Assembly (NCBI GenBank): GCA_036320915.1
Contig: JAXBDG010000013.1
Location: forward strand, 744,001 to 808,000
Direction: 5' to 3'
From: Linnemannia elongata
Taxonomy: Eukaryota > Mortierellomycota > Mortierellomycetes > Mortierellales > Mortierellaceae
DNA: 64,000 bases
This document shows, piece after piece, positions 1-10,348 of this stretch. Below the pieces are notes generated by a model. It saw only the letters and a list, made by a program, of their open reading frames with translations. It made no database searches and had not been told where the DNA came from. Made by a program: the position numbers and the translations under genes. Each line of letters opens with the position of its first letter. The stretch's first letter is position 1.

Positions 1-2676
1 AAACCCACCAATGTCACCATGGCTATGAAGGTAATCATTACCCCCTTCTTCCCTTCCTTCCCGCCTTCCCTCAGCCTTGGTGTCGACTTTCCACATTTTG
101 GCCTGTTTATTATTGTCTTTTTTCCGCCTCCCTTCCCCTCTTTGTTCTACTTGGATGATAGTGACAATGGAGCATAGTGAACAGCAATGGTGCATATGGT
201 TTGCGTCCATCTGTGCATGTGTGTGTCAGTTTATCAATGTGTGCGCTGGCTGTACTCTGGCATCCGTTGCTGTTGCTATTGTTGTGTGGTGCTTTTTCGC
301 CTTTTCGTCATTCAGTGGACATCGAAGCTGAGCACAAGACATAGGAAAAAAAAATAGAAAAAACATGGAAATCGGGTTGGACCAATCGCCAGTCATCCTG
401 TGCCTGTTCTGCCTCCCTTCTTTTTTTTTTTTTTTTTTTTTTGCCCTTCGACCGGACATGCTCTGACTCTTACATTTGAAGTGGGGGGGGGGGGGGGGGG
501 GCGCGCGCAAACTGAACTGGCGCGCAAGGCGCTGCAGGGGTTTCTTCCCTTTTCTCTTCTTTTTTTTCTTTTTTTGTCGATATGCTGTTGTTGTCAGGTT
601 GTGTTGTGTTGTATTTAGTTTGCACGTCTGCATTGTGATTGTTGTGGTGCTGATACAGGCTTTGCATCTCTGTTTATCAATGATACTCCGGTCTCATCGT
701 ACGAGGGGTTTCGTCCTTGATCGTTTCCATCCCCCTACCCCCTTCCATCTCTCTCCTCTTTTCGTTGCAGTCGCAATTGTACCTTCTCCCTCCCCCTTCG
801 TTTTTTTTTTTTTTTTTTTTTTTTTTTTGTCCGCGTACTCTTTTTTTTTTTTTTCCTCCATTCATGACTGTCATTCCTCTGTCCACATTATTTTTCCTTC
901 GATCCGGGGCTGTTGCAAGTCGACAGAGAAAATATTTCGCCTCTTCCATTTCCCCATAATCCCTGTCTGACCCCGGGAAATCAAAACGAGATGTTTATGG
1001 AGCTTCATCATCGGCTTGGGTCATGGACGAACTCACAGGGTCCTGACGCGGTGCTCTCTCTCTTTCCCTCTTTCGGTGAATTGAACTTATGATGGAATTG
1101 TGTGTCAGAACACCACACAAAGAGCCGAACGTGGGCCTGTTTGCTCTCAATAATTGTGCAAAAAAAAAATTGCAATATTCGACTGGGGACTAGGCTTGAT
1201 ACGGCTGACGTCGTATGCTCGGAAGACATTACAGCCCCTTCGCGCTCCCTTTTTTATTTTCTTGTAGTCGTTGTTTTGTTTTTTGTTCATGTGTTATTAC
1301 AATTGCGTTTTTTGCTGTTCTGGTGGAAAAGATGGAAAGGAGTTGAGTTCAATCAAAAGGTGGTACTAATCTACTTTATAATAAATTGCAAATTCACCTT
1401 TAGGAAATTCGCTTAGAACTGGATCAGAGCAAACTCAACTCGATCTTGATGGAGCTGGATGTCCTCCACAAGTCGCAGAGCCCATACATCGTGGACTTTT
1501 ATGGCGCGTTTTTCATCGAAACGTGTGTTTACTACTGCATGGAATACATGGATGCTGGATCCCTCGACAAGTTGTACCAGATCGGTGTTCCAGAGGACAT
1601 TCTTTCAAACATCACCCTTTCGGTACGATTGACACACAGCTTGGAAGGACGGATGTGGTTTTCGCACTGACAAAAAAAAACAACAGAAGGACAAAGGATG
1701 TACCCCGACCATTGTGAGCTCGCGACTGATCAATTTACCTTTTGCTCCTTCTCTCCGTTTTTTAGATGGTCAGGGGCCTTAAGTTCCTTAAAGATGAGCT
1801 TTCCATCATTCACCGAGGTACAACGGCGTTGTTTTTTTCTTATTCAATTGTATTGCAAAGTCCGATGAGTCGTCATGTTGGCCAAGAGTATTCACAACAT
1901 CGTACCACCGCACATTCTTTCGTTTGGATTTGGTCCCATAATAGATGTCAAGCCTACGAATGTCTTGGTGAACTCACAAGGGCAGGTTAAACTTTGCGAC
2001 TTTGGAGTTTCTGGACAGCTTGTTCAATCCATGGCAAAGACCCACATCGGTTGTCAGAGCTACATGGCTGTAAGTAACATCAACAGGACTGGACTCTAGC
2101 CACCTTGATTCATTTATTCCGCTATTTGCCGCCATTTTTGTTTAATTGCTAATAATTCGATTCGTCTATGTCATATGTGGTTAGCCTGAGCGCATTTCAC
2201 AAGGACAGTCATACACGGTCCAGTCAGACGTTTGGTCGCTGGGCTTGTCGATTCTGGAGACTGCTGAGGGCTCTTACCCATATCCACCCGAGAAATATAA
2301 CAGTGTCTTTGCGCAGCTCAGTGCCATTGTCGGCAACCCACCCCCTGCTCTCCCCGACAGCTACTCTGAGGATGCTCGTTCCTTTGTTGCCCTGTGTTTA
2401 CTCAAGGATGCCAAGGAGCGTCCCACATATGCAGCTCTTCTGGTACGTCACTTTTATGTCTCTGGTATAAGTGATTGATGTGCATGGAAGTAAGATAACA
2501 GTGAAGTTAATACGTTCTCTCGACGATCTTTATGAACATGATAGGAGCATGCATTCTTGACGAAATACCTGGATACGGAGGTTGATATGAAGGGATGGGC
2601 TGAGAGGGCCATGGAGGCAAGGCTCGCACGCGAGGAGGAGAAGAAGAAGGAGGGAGGAGTGCCTCCATCGTCATAG
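1..2676 (+). CDS. PBS2: MAP kinase kinase, Pbs2/Wis1 type (HOG pathway), 5' end missing
   Basis: Dual-specificity kinase expected to phosphorylate the Hog1-type MAP kinase in osmotic and general stress signalling. Exons: 1-30, 1404-1622, 1766-1817, 1945-2069, 2185-2442, 2545-2676 (stop TAG). The window opens inside the ATP-binding lobe: exon 1 ends with MAMK, whose Lys (28-30) is the catalytic lysine, and exon 2 continues EIRLELD. Later come the catalytic loop HRDVKPTN (split by an intron in the Asp codon), DFGVSG, and the activation loop [16 protein letters not shown] with Ser and Thr spaced as in Pbs2. [12 protein letters not shown] distinguishes Pbs2/Wis1 from Ste7 or Mkk1 types. The N-terminal regulatory region lies left of the window. 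The first visible intron is 1373 nt, very long beside the other five intervals (about 100-145 nt). Family assignment is firm; the Hog1 role is inferred from homology. Confidence 0.92.
31..1403 (+). other. Oversized PBS2 intron with homopolymer tracts
   Basis: This GT-AG intron begins directly after the catalytic-lysine codon. It holds T22 (421-442), G19 (483-501), T28 (801-828) and T14 (841-854) plus several shorter T runs. Reading frames inside it are low-complexity and no gene is supported. Boundaries are set by keeping the reading frame MAMK to EIRLELD. Confidence 0.75.
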
Positions 2677-2821
2677 ATCCTGGAGTGGAGAGACATGGGT
2701 CAGTGTTGGAAAGTGAAGGTACAGTGCCATCTACTACTCTGGATCAGTGGATGCATGTGCCGGAACAATGCAAGCCAGCCTGACCTTAAGTACTTTAGAA
2801 AAAATAACCACCCCAGGGTAA

Positions 2822-3089
2822 AGAAAAAAAGTAAAAAATGTTAAAGTTACCTCCTCGTTCACTGTTGTTGAAGGATATGAGGCGCTGAGGAGGAAGGCAG
2901 AGGCGTTTCCCCGACTGATACAAGGTCTTGTCCTGAACAGTACTAATATTTGGCTTGATAAAGTTGCTGCGAACATTTCCTTAAGTTGTCCCGAGTACAT
3001 GGGTTTCTTAAAGAAACGTGACTCCCTTTTCCAGAGGATAAAATGGACTAGCAATCGCGTTCTTCTCTTCTACTCTTTCTCCACCTAGC
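2822..3089 (+). pseudogene. Orphan protein-like reading frame without a start codon
   Basis: An open frame of about 89 codons ends in TAG at 3087-3089 and has no ATG upstream before an in-frame TAA at 2819-2821. Its composition looks protein-like (for example AFPRLIQGLVLNSTNIWLDK and EYMGFLKKRDSLFQRIKW) rather than low-complexity. A donor at 2719 (GAAG/GTACAG) and an acceptor ending at 2846 (AAAG/TT) would join it in phase to an open stretch beginning about 2640, still without an ATG. I do not recognise the family. It may be the remnant of a decayed gene, an alternative PBS2 3' exon, or chance. Confidence 0.25.
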
Positions 3090-3130
3090 CCATTCCTCCC
3101 AATCACCTCGAACTCGACTTTCGCGATTAC

Positions 3131-3133
<3 letters not shown>

Positions 3134-3182
<49 letters not shown>
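3134..3182. repeat. (CT)n microsatellite
   Basis: Nearly pure CT dinucleotide tract of about 49 nt with one TTT interruption near 3173, in the spacer downstream of PBS2. Confidence 0.95.
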
Positions 3183-3684
3183 TTGTAACTCAGCTCGGAA
3201 CCTGCTCTTACTTCGAGCGGTCGCTTGGACAAGGCAACAATTAAACAAAAGGTATACTACCCTTCGTCCCTGTTATCGTCATCACCCTCCAGTCCTCCGC
3301 GACTTCAACGAGTAAACCTACTTTCTTTTATTCTTTCGTCCAAGCGAACTCAAGCGAGGAGACCAATTGTCGGGAAGGTTGTGTAATGACATTCAATTCT
3401 TCTGGAAAGGTCTTCTTCGTACTTGCTATTGCTTCCTTTTCGTTGCTTTCTATGGATTTATCCTCCTCCTTATTCCACCACTTTTGTTGGGGGGGTTTTT
3501 TTTTTTGCTCCTTTCTTTTTGGTAGCAACGTCTCCCTTTTTTTTTGGTTCCTGGTAGAAAGAACTACAGAAAGGTGAATGGCAAAGAAAGGGCCAGGAAC
3601 AAAGGTGGTGATAGGGAAGACGAAGAAGACCTTCCCACGGGGATGACAAAAAAAAATGGATTTATACACTGCGCGGTTGGGAAG

Positions 3685-4007
3685 GAGGATGGGCAACAGC
3701 CCCAAGATGCTCAACCGACATGGCAATGGCGCAAGTATCAAGGGACGAAGGGTGGAAAACAAAGATATCAAAAGCAAAAGAATGGAACTTCCAAGGAGAA
3801 TTGAATGCATAAGCGAACACGAAAGACACGCTGCTCAGGGCGGGAGTGAGGGTGGGCAGCAAAAGTATCAGTTCAAGACACTCAATTGACGCGCCAACGG
3901 CACAAGCATCAAGGGGAGAAGGATGGGTAACAAAGAAACCAAAGGCAAAAAGAATGGAAATACTAAGGAAACACGAAGCATACGCGAACAAGAAAGACAA
4001 GCAACCG

Positions 4008-4048
<41 letters not shown>

Positions 4049-4230
4049 CGAAGGAATAATAGTCGAAATGGAAAACAAGGCCTCAAGTAATAGATTAAAC
4101 GTATCAAGGGAAAAGTAGCTGCCAAAGGTGGGTTGGAAGGCAGGCAGCAAGAGTATCAAAGAAAAAAACAAAGTCAACTCAAACACTCAAAGTGCCGAAG
4201 GCACACAACAAGGTCAACCAGCAAGACAAA
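3685..4230. repeat. Degenerate tandem repeat, two long units and a partial third
   Basis: Unit A begins at the GGGCAACAG near 3691 and unit B at the GGGCAGCAAAAGTATC near 3854, about 163 nt later. Both run through the same ordered words: a CACTCAA/GCTCAAC-like word, GGCGCAAG or GGCACAAGC, ATCAAGG, GATGGGTAAC or GTGGAAAAC, AAAGAAACC, AAAGAATGGAA, AAGGA, and CACGAA. A shorter third unit starts near 4140 (GGCAGCAAGAGTATC). A 39-nt A run sits between units B and C. Frames through the units are broken and low-complexity, so no protein is called. Confidence 0.65.
4008..4046. repeat. A39 homopolymer
   Basis: An uninterrupted run of 39 adenines inside the decayed repeat array. The exact length is likely to be polymorphic or affected by sequencing error. 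Confidence 0.9.
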
Positions 4231-4562
4231 GGGAAAAAGAACAATCAGATGCTAGGGATGGAGGGAAGGGCATGGAATAGCAACCAGGAGAACTAAAGAT
4301 CAAGACAGGGAGAAAAAAAAAATGAAACCGGAGCAAGAGTACAGACTAGACCCAAGTAAGCGAAGGAAAATGACAATGAAGAACTGGAAAGACAAGGAAA
4401 TCAAGAATGAAAAGCAAAATAATAGAAAAGTAAAGCCAAATATGGCGGCCAGAGAGAAAGAACGCAAAGCGGAGTCTCTACCTTCGAGTAGGGATAATGA
4501 CCACTTTGGTTACTCGATTCTCCTTGGGAGTTGAAAAAAGGAGAGTGGGGTTTGTTGGGGTT

Positions 4563-4617
4563 CCCGGCTCGCGACCTCCTCGCGATGTACCCCGGGCAAC
4601 TATGCTTCTCCGCATAG
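4563..4617 (-). other. Paired-hairpin element in the PPR gene 3' region
   Basis: Two perfect stems lie side by side: CCCGG (4563-4567) with CCGGG (4592-4596) enclosing TCGCGA/TCGCGA (4569-4574 and 4580-4585, loop CCTCC), and CTATGC (4600-4605) with GCATAG (4612-4617). It lies 78 nt past the PPR stop, so it would be transcribed in that gene's 3' UTR. It does not fold as a tRNA and I recognise no RNA family. Confidence 0.5.
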
Positions 4618-4694
4618 GCTAACGGCGAACCAACACAAAATAAATCACATACAAATACACAAAACATTGTTGATGTTGAAAGCTGCTTGTGGAT

Positions 4695-6788
4695 TTATTC
4701 AGGATGATGAGCAAGATAGGTCTTGAACTCCTCTTCGATCGCAGGACGCTGCTCGTCAAAGTTGTACTCGTCGCAAACGTCAAACATGATCTCGTAAGAG
4801 CGCTCGTTCTTGCGGATACCTAGTTGAGTCATTTCACGCCAGAGCACCAGAATCTGCGTGCCTTGTCCCGATCCATGGAGGGCCGACATTAGGTTGTTTA
4901 CCACAAAGGGTGCTGGCTTGAATCCGCCATCAAGCATCGTGTAGTACCACTCCATCGCGTAACGCAGGTCGCCATTCTGAAGGTATCCAGAGATCAGGAC
5001 CGAGTATGTCAGGGCATCCGGGTCGATTTTTGATCGGCGCATGTCAGCCAGAGTCCTCCTGACTTGGTCCATGTCTCCCTCCAGTGCGTGCGACGACATG
5101 ATGGCGTTGAACGAGCGTCGGTCAGGCTGGACTCCTAATGCGGCCATGGTTTCGCGGATGACCATCAATCCATCAGATCCAATCTCACCCACACTTGCTG
5201 ACAGGAGAGAGTTGAAAGTATGGCGGTTGGGGAGTATCCCGTCGTTGATCATGTCCTTGAGAATCTCGATCGATTCCTGGACGGTAGAGTGAGAGAGAGC
5301 GCCCGCGATCATGGCCGAATATGCGATCACGTCGGGCTGAATGTTGGCGTGTTCCATTGCTCGAAAAACCTCCCTTGCCTCTGTGAACTTGCTCATCTTG
5401 ATGTTGGCGTCGATCATGGCTGTGAAGGTGACGACGTCCGGTCGGATCCCGCGTTCTTGCATCTCCTGCATGATGATCGGGACTTTAGCGAACTGATTGC
5501 TGCGCAGGGCACGGGTGATCAGGGTGTTGAAGTCGCCGACCTTCATCTCGACGTTATTGGCCTTGCAATCCTTCATAATCTCAATCGAGTCCATTCCCAA
5601 GGCAGACAGAATCTTGACGTTGGCCTGGATCCCACTCTCCCTCATGGTCTGGATGAGAGCTGCTGGCTCATGCGTTCGATGGGCACCCTTTAGAGCCTTG
5701 ATCAAGGCAGCATAGGTATATTGGTCGGCTGGGATCCCGTCCTCCTCCATCATCTCAAAGACCTCCTTGGCACCGTCCAGCTTCTTGGCATGAGCATAGG
5801 CGTTCATGAGGGCGTTGTAGTGGTTCACGTCGGTATCGATTCCAAGCAACGGCATCTCGTCAAAGTACTCCCGCGCCATTTGTGGATTCTTGGCCTGACC
5901 GCAGACCGCTAGCATGATCTGATACGTTGCACTGGTGATCTCGACCTTATTATCCCGCATCTCCTTCAACAGCCTCCTTGCGCGCTCAAGATTCCGCTCA
6001 TGCTTGCAAAGATCCAGCATGATATGATATGTCGATGTCCCGAACTGGAGCCCTCTTTTCCGCCTCATCTCCCCGATCAGATTGGTCGCGCTCCTGAAAT
6101 CCGAGAGTTTGACAAAGGCCCTGAGCAATATGTCGTAGATCTCTGGGATGAGTAGCTGTTGCTGGTTGTTCTGTTGCCGAGACTTTTCAAAGTCGGTGAG
6201 GATCTGGCGCATCCGCGGGACGACTCTGTACATGTCTCTGCAGCTGTTCATCGCCTGCATGAAATCCTTGGGTTGAAGTTGTGGGAGGAGTGTAGGGTCG
6301 TCGGCAATGGATCGGTAGACGGAGATGAGGTGTTCGTGTTCCTGAAGGGTGCTGGAGGTGTTGATGGTGTCTGCCAGAGCTCTGTACTGCTTAATCTGCT
6401 CTGGAGGGATGATTGTAAGATCGAGGAATCGGGATGTCTTTTCTCCTCCTGCTGCTGCTTTCACCTCGATGTCGGTTGATGCTAGAGATGATATTGTCGA
6501 TGCGGATGTTGGTGCTCTAGTAGTATGTCTATCTTGTGTGCGAGGCTTATTAGGTGTATTATGGTTGTCGCCGTCGAGGTTGAGGTCGTCTAGAGTCATG
6601 GCTCGGATCACTTGGACGGTTGCGGAAGTGGAGAAGCGGGAGGACAAGGAAAGGTTCTTTAAGGAGGAGTGGTGGCCAACGAGGGAGTTGTTGGTTCGAC
6701 GCTGCTGTAGTCCTCGTGGTATCCTTGCGGCCGTCTGTTCGAGGCAAGCGAGACATGGCTGCAGCAGTCTTTGTGCATTCCTGTGCAT
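4695..6788 (-). CDS. Mitochondrial pentatricopeptide-repeat (PPR) protein
   Basis: A single-exon gene of 697 aa. The first ATG of the frame is at 6788; in-frame codons further upstream contain no ATG. The N-terminus (about residues 1-65) is rich in Arg, Ser and Leu and nearly free of acidic residues, as expected for a mitochondrial presequence. From about residue 190 to the end there are roughly 12-13 tandem 35-residue PPR motifs (for example TYHIMLDLC, NHYNALMNAYAH, VTFTAMIDAN, LTYSVLISGYL). One repeat in the middle is shortened (around NVKILSALGMDSIEIMK). No SMR, DYW or nuclease domain follows. PPR proteins bind organellar RNA, so a role in mitochondrial RNA stability or translation is likely, but the target cannot be read from the sequence. 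It diverges from AVO1 across a 527-bp shared promoter region. Confidence 0.88.
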   Translation of the reverse strand: MHRNAQRLLQPCLACLEQTAARIPRGLQQRRTNNSLVGHHSSLKNLSLSSRFSTSATVQVIRAMTLDDLNLDGDNHNTPNKPRTQDRHTTRAPTSASTISSLASTDIEVKAAAGGEKTSRFLDLTIIPPEQIKQYRALADTINTSSTLQEHEHLISVYRSIADDPTLLPQLQPKDFMQAMNSCRDMYRVVPRMRQILTDFEKSRQQNNQQQLLIPEIYDILLRAFVKLSDFRSATNLIGEMRRKRGLQFGTSTYHIMLDLCKHERNLERARRLLKEMRDNKVEITSATYQIMLAVCGQAKNPQMAREYFDEMPLLGIDTDVNHYNALMNAYAHAKKLDGAKEVFEMMEEDGIPADQYTYAALIKALKGAHRTHEPAALIQTMRESGIQANVKILSALGMDSIEIMKDCKANNVEMKVGDFNTLITRALRSNQFAKVPIIMQEMQERGIRPDVVTFTAMIDANIKMSKFTEAREVFRAMEHANIQPDVIAYSAMIAGALSHSTVQESIEILKDMINDGILPNRHTFNSLLSASVGEIGSDGLMVIRETMAALGVQPDRRSFNAIMSSHALEGDMDQVRRTLADMRRSKIDPDALTYSVLISGYLQNGDLRYAMEWYYTMLDGGFKPAPFVVNNLMSALHGSGQGTQILVLWREMTQLGIRKNERSYEIMFDVCDEYNFDEQRPAIEEEFKTYLAHHPE

Positions 6789-7315
6789 GGTCGAGGTAGC
6801 TGGTGAATGAGTGAGTGTGAGTCCGGCGGAAGAAGAAGGAAGTGTAATAAGAACTAGAGAAGTGGAAAAGGAAATAAAAACATAAAAAAAAAAAAGGAAT
6901 AAAGGCGGTAGTGTGAATGGTTGCTGGGCGGTAAACAATCGTCCTTGTTCAAACTAAATTACCAGTCACGCCAGTCTCGCTCGTCTCCCTATCGTTTGCT
7001 GCCCCTTGACCGTTTTGTGTCCTTTCTCTGCTGCTGCTGCACCTTTGCACCTTTGGCGCTGCTTCCCATCTCTTTACCCCTTCTTCCCCCCTTCAACAAC
7101 AGCCGCTCACTCTCTCTCCCTCTTTGTAACCCATCCACATCCCTCCTTCTTGTACATACCCGACCAATACTTTCTTAAATCCTCTTTGACGCGTCCACTC
7201 AACAACTACTATACCACTACTACCACCATCACCGCAGCAACAACACCCATCGCATCCACTCACACTAACACTTATACTCAAAAAGAACACTGGGAGAGAA
7301 GAGAAAGAGCCCAGC
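6789..7315. promoter_or_regulatory. Divergent PPR/AVO1 promoter region with GACGCGTC site
   Basis: 527 bp between two start codons. The AVO1 side is pyrimidine-rich. It contains TTTGACGCGTCCAC at 7185-7198, centred on the palindrome GACGCGTC (7188-7195). The same 14-mer recurs upstream of the glycogen-binding-module gene. Its ACGCGT core matches the MluI cell-cycle box; function here is unknown. Confidence 0.5.
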
Positions 7316-9964
7316 ATGTCCGTACTGAGCGACCCAGCGTATATCGTCCACAACTTACGCCTCTGCAATCTAAGACTCGATGACCGCACCTCGGACAAGG
7401 TTATCACCTTCCCGCCCCCGTTTCAGCTCTTGTCCAACGAATACATCAAGACTGCCGGCCCCGACTTCCCAGAGATGGGGTACTGCTATTCGCCCAATAT
7501 CAGCCACGACTACATGATGCTCAGCAACAGTTCCCTTCTGACAGCCACCAACGACTCGAGTCAGACCCTCAACGACAACAATAGTACAAACACAACACAA
7601 ACCACAAAGCCCGCCTACGGCATCAGAGGCAAATACGACCGCAGGAGGATTGTTGCTGCCCAGGCCGCCGCCGCTGCTGCTGCAGCAGGTCTCGGACGTG
7701 GAGGCATTGAAGGAGCCTCGTCGACGGTGTTTCCTATGCAACCTGCTCCTGCCCCGGCCATGCGGGTCCCTATGCCGATGGCAGCGGCCAGCATTGACAG
7801 TGACGATGACATTGACATGGACGACGAAGAGCCAGTGTAAGTATCACTTTTAGTTGACCGTTACTCCCATGAGTGTACCTTTAATTGCCTTGAGAAAAGA
7901 ATAATTTCACTGATCAATTATTGTACGGCAACCTTGTAGGAAATCGCCGCCGAGAATGTTCCCCAAGATGGCAATACCGGCCCATATTGGAGGCAATTAT
8001 GCGCCAGGAATCTTCATCACCACCCCCTCCAGACCTGGATCGGCCACCATTCCTGAGGATACCCAAGCCCAACAGCAAATAACATCAGAGAATGAACCCG
8101 ACCAGAACAAGGATCAACTGCAACAGCAGCCAATACAAGAGGAACCAGAGAAGACGGAGCGCGAAATCGACATTGGAGACATCACAATCGACTCAATGAA
8201 CTCGCCTATTGACCTTTCTCCGGCTGATTCAACCATAACGGGCCGATTCGACAGAAGCTCCATACCTCTCACTCATACACTCATGTCGCCAGCACCCATT
8301 CGACCCAACACACCCCCACCCAGCAAAATTGGCATGAATTTTGTGGATGGCCTCTTATCGGAGCCAATCCCTTTGACGCAACCATCACCCGTCTCGCTCC
8401 TCACATCGCTCATCATTCAACAAAAGTCGAAGGAAGACAATCCTTTTGCCGAAGAGTTCCTCCGTATTGCTGGCATGGGCGAGACCACTCCAGTGAAACT
8501 CAAGATTTACCTCCCCAGCAGCGATAAACCCAAGGACCCGATGCAGGTGGTTGTAAAGCGCGAGGCGACAGTCGAAGACGTCATTGGATATATTCTCTAT
8601 CAGTACTACAACGAGGGACGGACACCACTCCTATCAGATGAGCTTTCGACAGTTGTTCAGTGGAACCTTCGGATCGTTGAGGACGATGGTGAGATCGACG
8701 ATGACCTGCCAGGTAATGAGATACTCTTCAAAATTGTTCGTATAGTCGAATCGTTGGTGTGCGCATGACTCTTTGACTAACAATGACCTCTACGTTCCAC
8801 CTACAATGCTGCTCTCTAATGTAGCTGTTGAGAGGACATTGAAGATTGGACGGTTTTCGATGAACCAACGGTTCGCAATGAACCAGTTTGCATTGTGTGA
8901 GGCGACTCCTGCGCAGGTGCAGATCAACGAGAATCTGTATGCAAAGTCGGGTCGGGTTGTTGTTCGGCCAAAGAGACAGCAGGCAGCGTCATCCTCGACT
9001 GGACTTGGTCCTCCAGATCCTCCAGGAACAGAGTCGGGGGCCTTGGGCGATGGATCTGCCAGCGCGACTGGCGACGGGGCCTCGATGGATGCTAACGGTG
9101 TCAATGGTGGAATGAGCGCAATGGGACAGAGCGGACGGCCGAGTATGACTGGAACAATCAGCTCGTCAGGACACGCTGTTCCACGAGCGGACCCATTGAT
9201 TGCCAGCACACAGCACTATGTTCGTGTCCGTCTCCACACGGGTCACGAGGTCAAGCACACGACTACGGTCGAGATTCTTCCCAAAATGCTCGTGTCGGGT
9301 GTCATCGACTATATCTGTCACAAACGCAAGATGAACCCTGCAGAGTGGTCGCTTGTGGTCGCAGACACGCATCATGTACTACCCTTGGACGGTGCAGCAG
9401 AGGACATTTCCAACTCGACTGAGCTTGCACTTGTGCCCAAAGCGAGTGGTAAGGCGAAAAGGGGATTGTCGCATTATCTTTTTGTTCTTCGCACATCTTG
9501 CTACTGTTCTTCTTGTTCGTTCTCTTCATTATCGCGATTTGATCCGTATGACTAACGCTTTATTATATTGTTCGCACTCATGTTGCTCTTAGAATCGACG
9601 ATTACTGCTAAGACGTCCAAGTCTGGCCGACCAGGTGTAGCAGATATCCCAGGATCGGGAGTGTCATATCTGACGTCGACGGAGGTGTATCGTGAGTACA
9701 CGCTGAACCGGAAGCGTCGTGGGGGGTATGTGGGCCATCACGAACAAGTGCTCGCTATTGATGGTGACTATATCAGGATCATGCCCACGTCGTCGAGGAA
9801 TCTGCTGTTCGATTCTGGCAAGACGGCGTCTTATCTGAAGAACACGATCCATGACTGCAAGCAGAGCACGAAGGCGCCGAGTCATTTCAAGTTAGCTGTC
9901 ATCCGCGGCGATCGCGAGAAGAAGACCTATGAGTTTGAGGCCAAATCTCCTCAGCAAGCACGTA

Positions 9965-10034
<70 letters not shown>

Positions 10035-10348
10035 GGAGTGAGACGGAGAGCATTTGTGTAAGCTTTTTTTTTGACCTTTTTGTTGAAGACTGCGCCAGAG
10101 GGTGATGCGCCATCGGTTATGGAGTATTGGATTATGCCGTCGTTATTGTCGGTGAGATTGAGCAAGACGGGAAACAAGACGGCAGGAAAATAAGAAAAAA
10201 AAAAATACAAGGGACCCCTGCTGTGGTGCTTGAATGAATCTATGGCCAGCGGATATTGAGCATTGACTGACATGTGTTCCCTTTCTTTCCTTTCTTTCGG
10301 CTGTTAGAAGATATCTGTCAACGGATTATGCAACTCAAAAATAGTTAG
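7316..10348 (+). CDS. AVO1: TORC2 subunit Avo1/Sin1 (CRIM, RBD and PH domains)
   Basis: Scaffold subunit of TOR complex 2 that presents AGC kinases such as Ypk1 to Tor and supports membrane and cytoskeletal homeostasis. Exons: 7316-7836, 7940-8712, 8825-9448, 9593-9961, 10308-10348; 775 aa. The N-terminus has the conserved Sin1 start (MSVLSDPAYIVHNLRL). A CRIM domain covers about residues 320-470 (NPFAEEFLRIAG, LKIYLP, then the acidic DDDGEIDDDLPA-type turn and FALCEATPAQVQ). A Ras-binding-like domain lies at about 560-632 (YVRVRLHTGHEVKHTTTVEI). A PH domain spans about 667-770 (YREYTLNRKRRGGYVG, FKLAVIRGDREKKTYEFEA, DICQRIMQLKNS). The last exon is only 41 nt and follows an intron carrying a T47-G23 tract. 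Low-complexity linkers separate the domains. Orthology is clear from the domain order. Confidence 0.92.
9967..10036. repeat. T47-G23 homopolymer tract in AVO1 intron 4
   Basis: 47 thymines run directly into 23 guanines, starting 5 nt inside the donor site of intron 4 (GTAAG then T). The intron (9962-10307) still joins the frame correctly (Gln codon C/AA). Exact lengths are prone to assembly error. Confidence 0.9.

Larger units (their letters stand above)
2677..4694. other. Spacer between PBS2 and the PPR gene, no firm gene
   Basis: About 2 kb containing the PBS2 3' end, an orphan protein-like frame (about 2822-3089), a CT microsatellite, a decayed tandem repeat with a long A run, and a paired-hairpin element just downstream of the PPR stop. 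All remaining frames are short or low-complexity. Confidence 0.6.

Noticed and set aside
3662..4186. 174-codon frame on the minus strand
   Set aside because: Runs through the A39 tract (poly-Phe) and the decayed repeat array; not protein-like.
4555..4640. Possible tRNA gene
   Set aside because: No 7-bp acceptor stem, no T-arm GGTTCRANNCC in the right place, and stems do not form a cloverleaf.
5220..5693. Open frame antisense to the PPR gene
   Set aside because: Shadow of the PPR coding sequence; the translation is the mirror of PPR codon usage.
9967..10036. T/G tract as the tail of a retrotransposon insertion
   Set aside because: No adjacent element, target-site duplication or coding remnant; the intron frame around it is intact.
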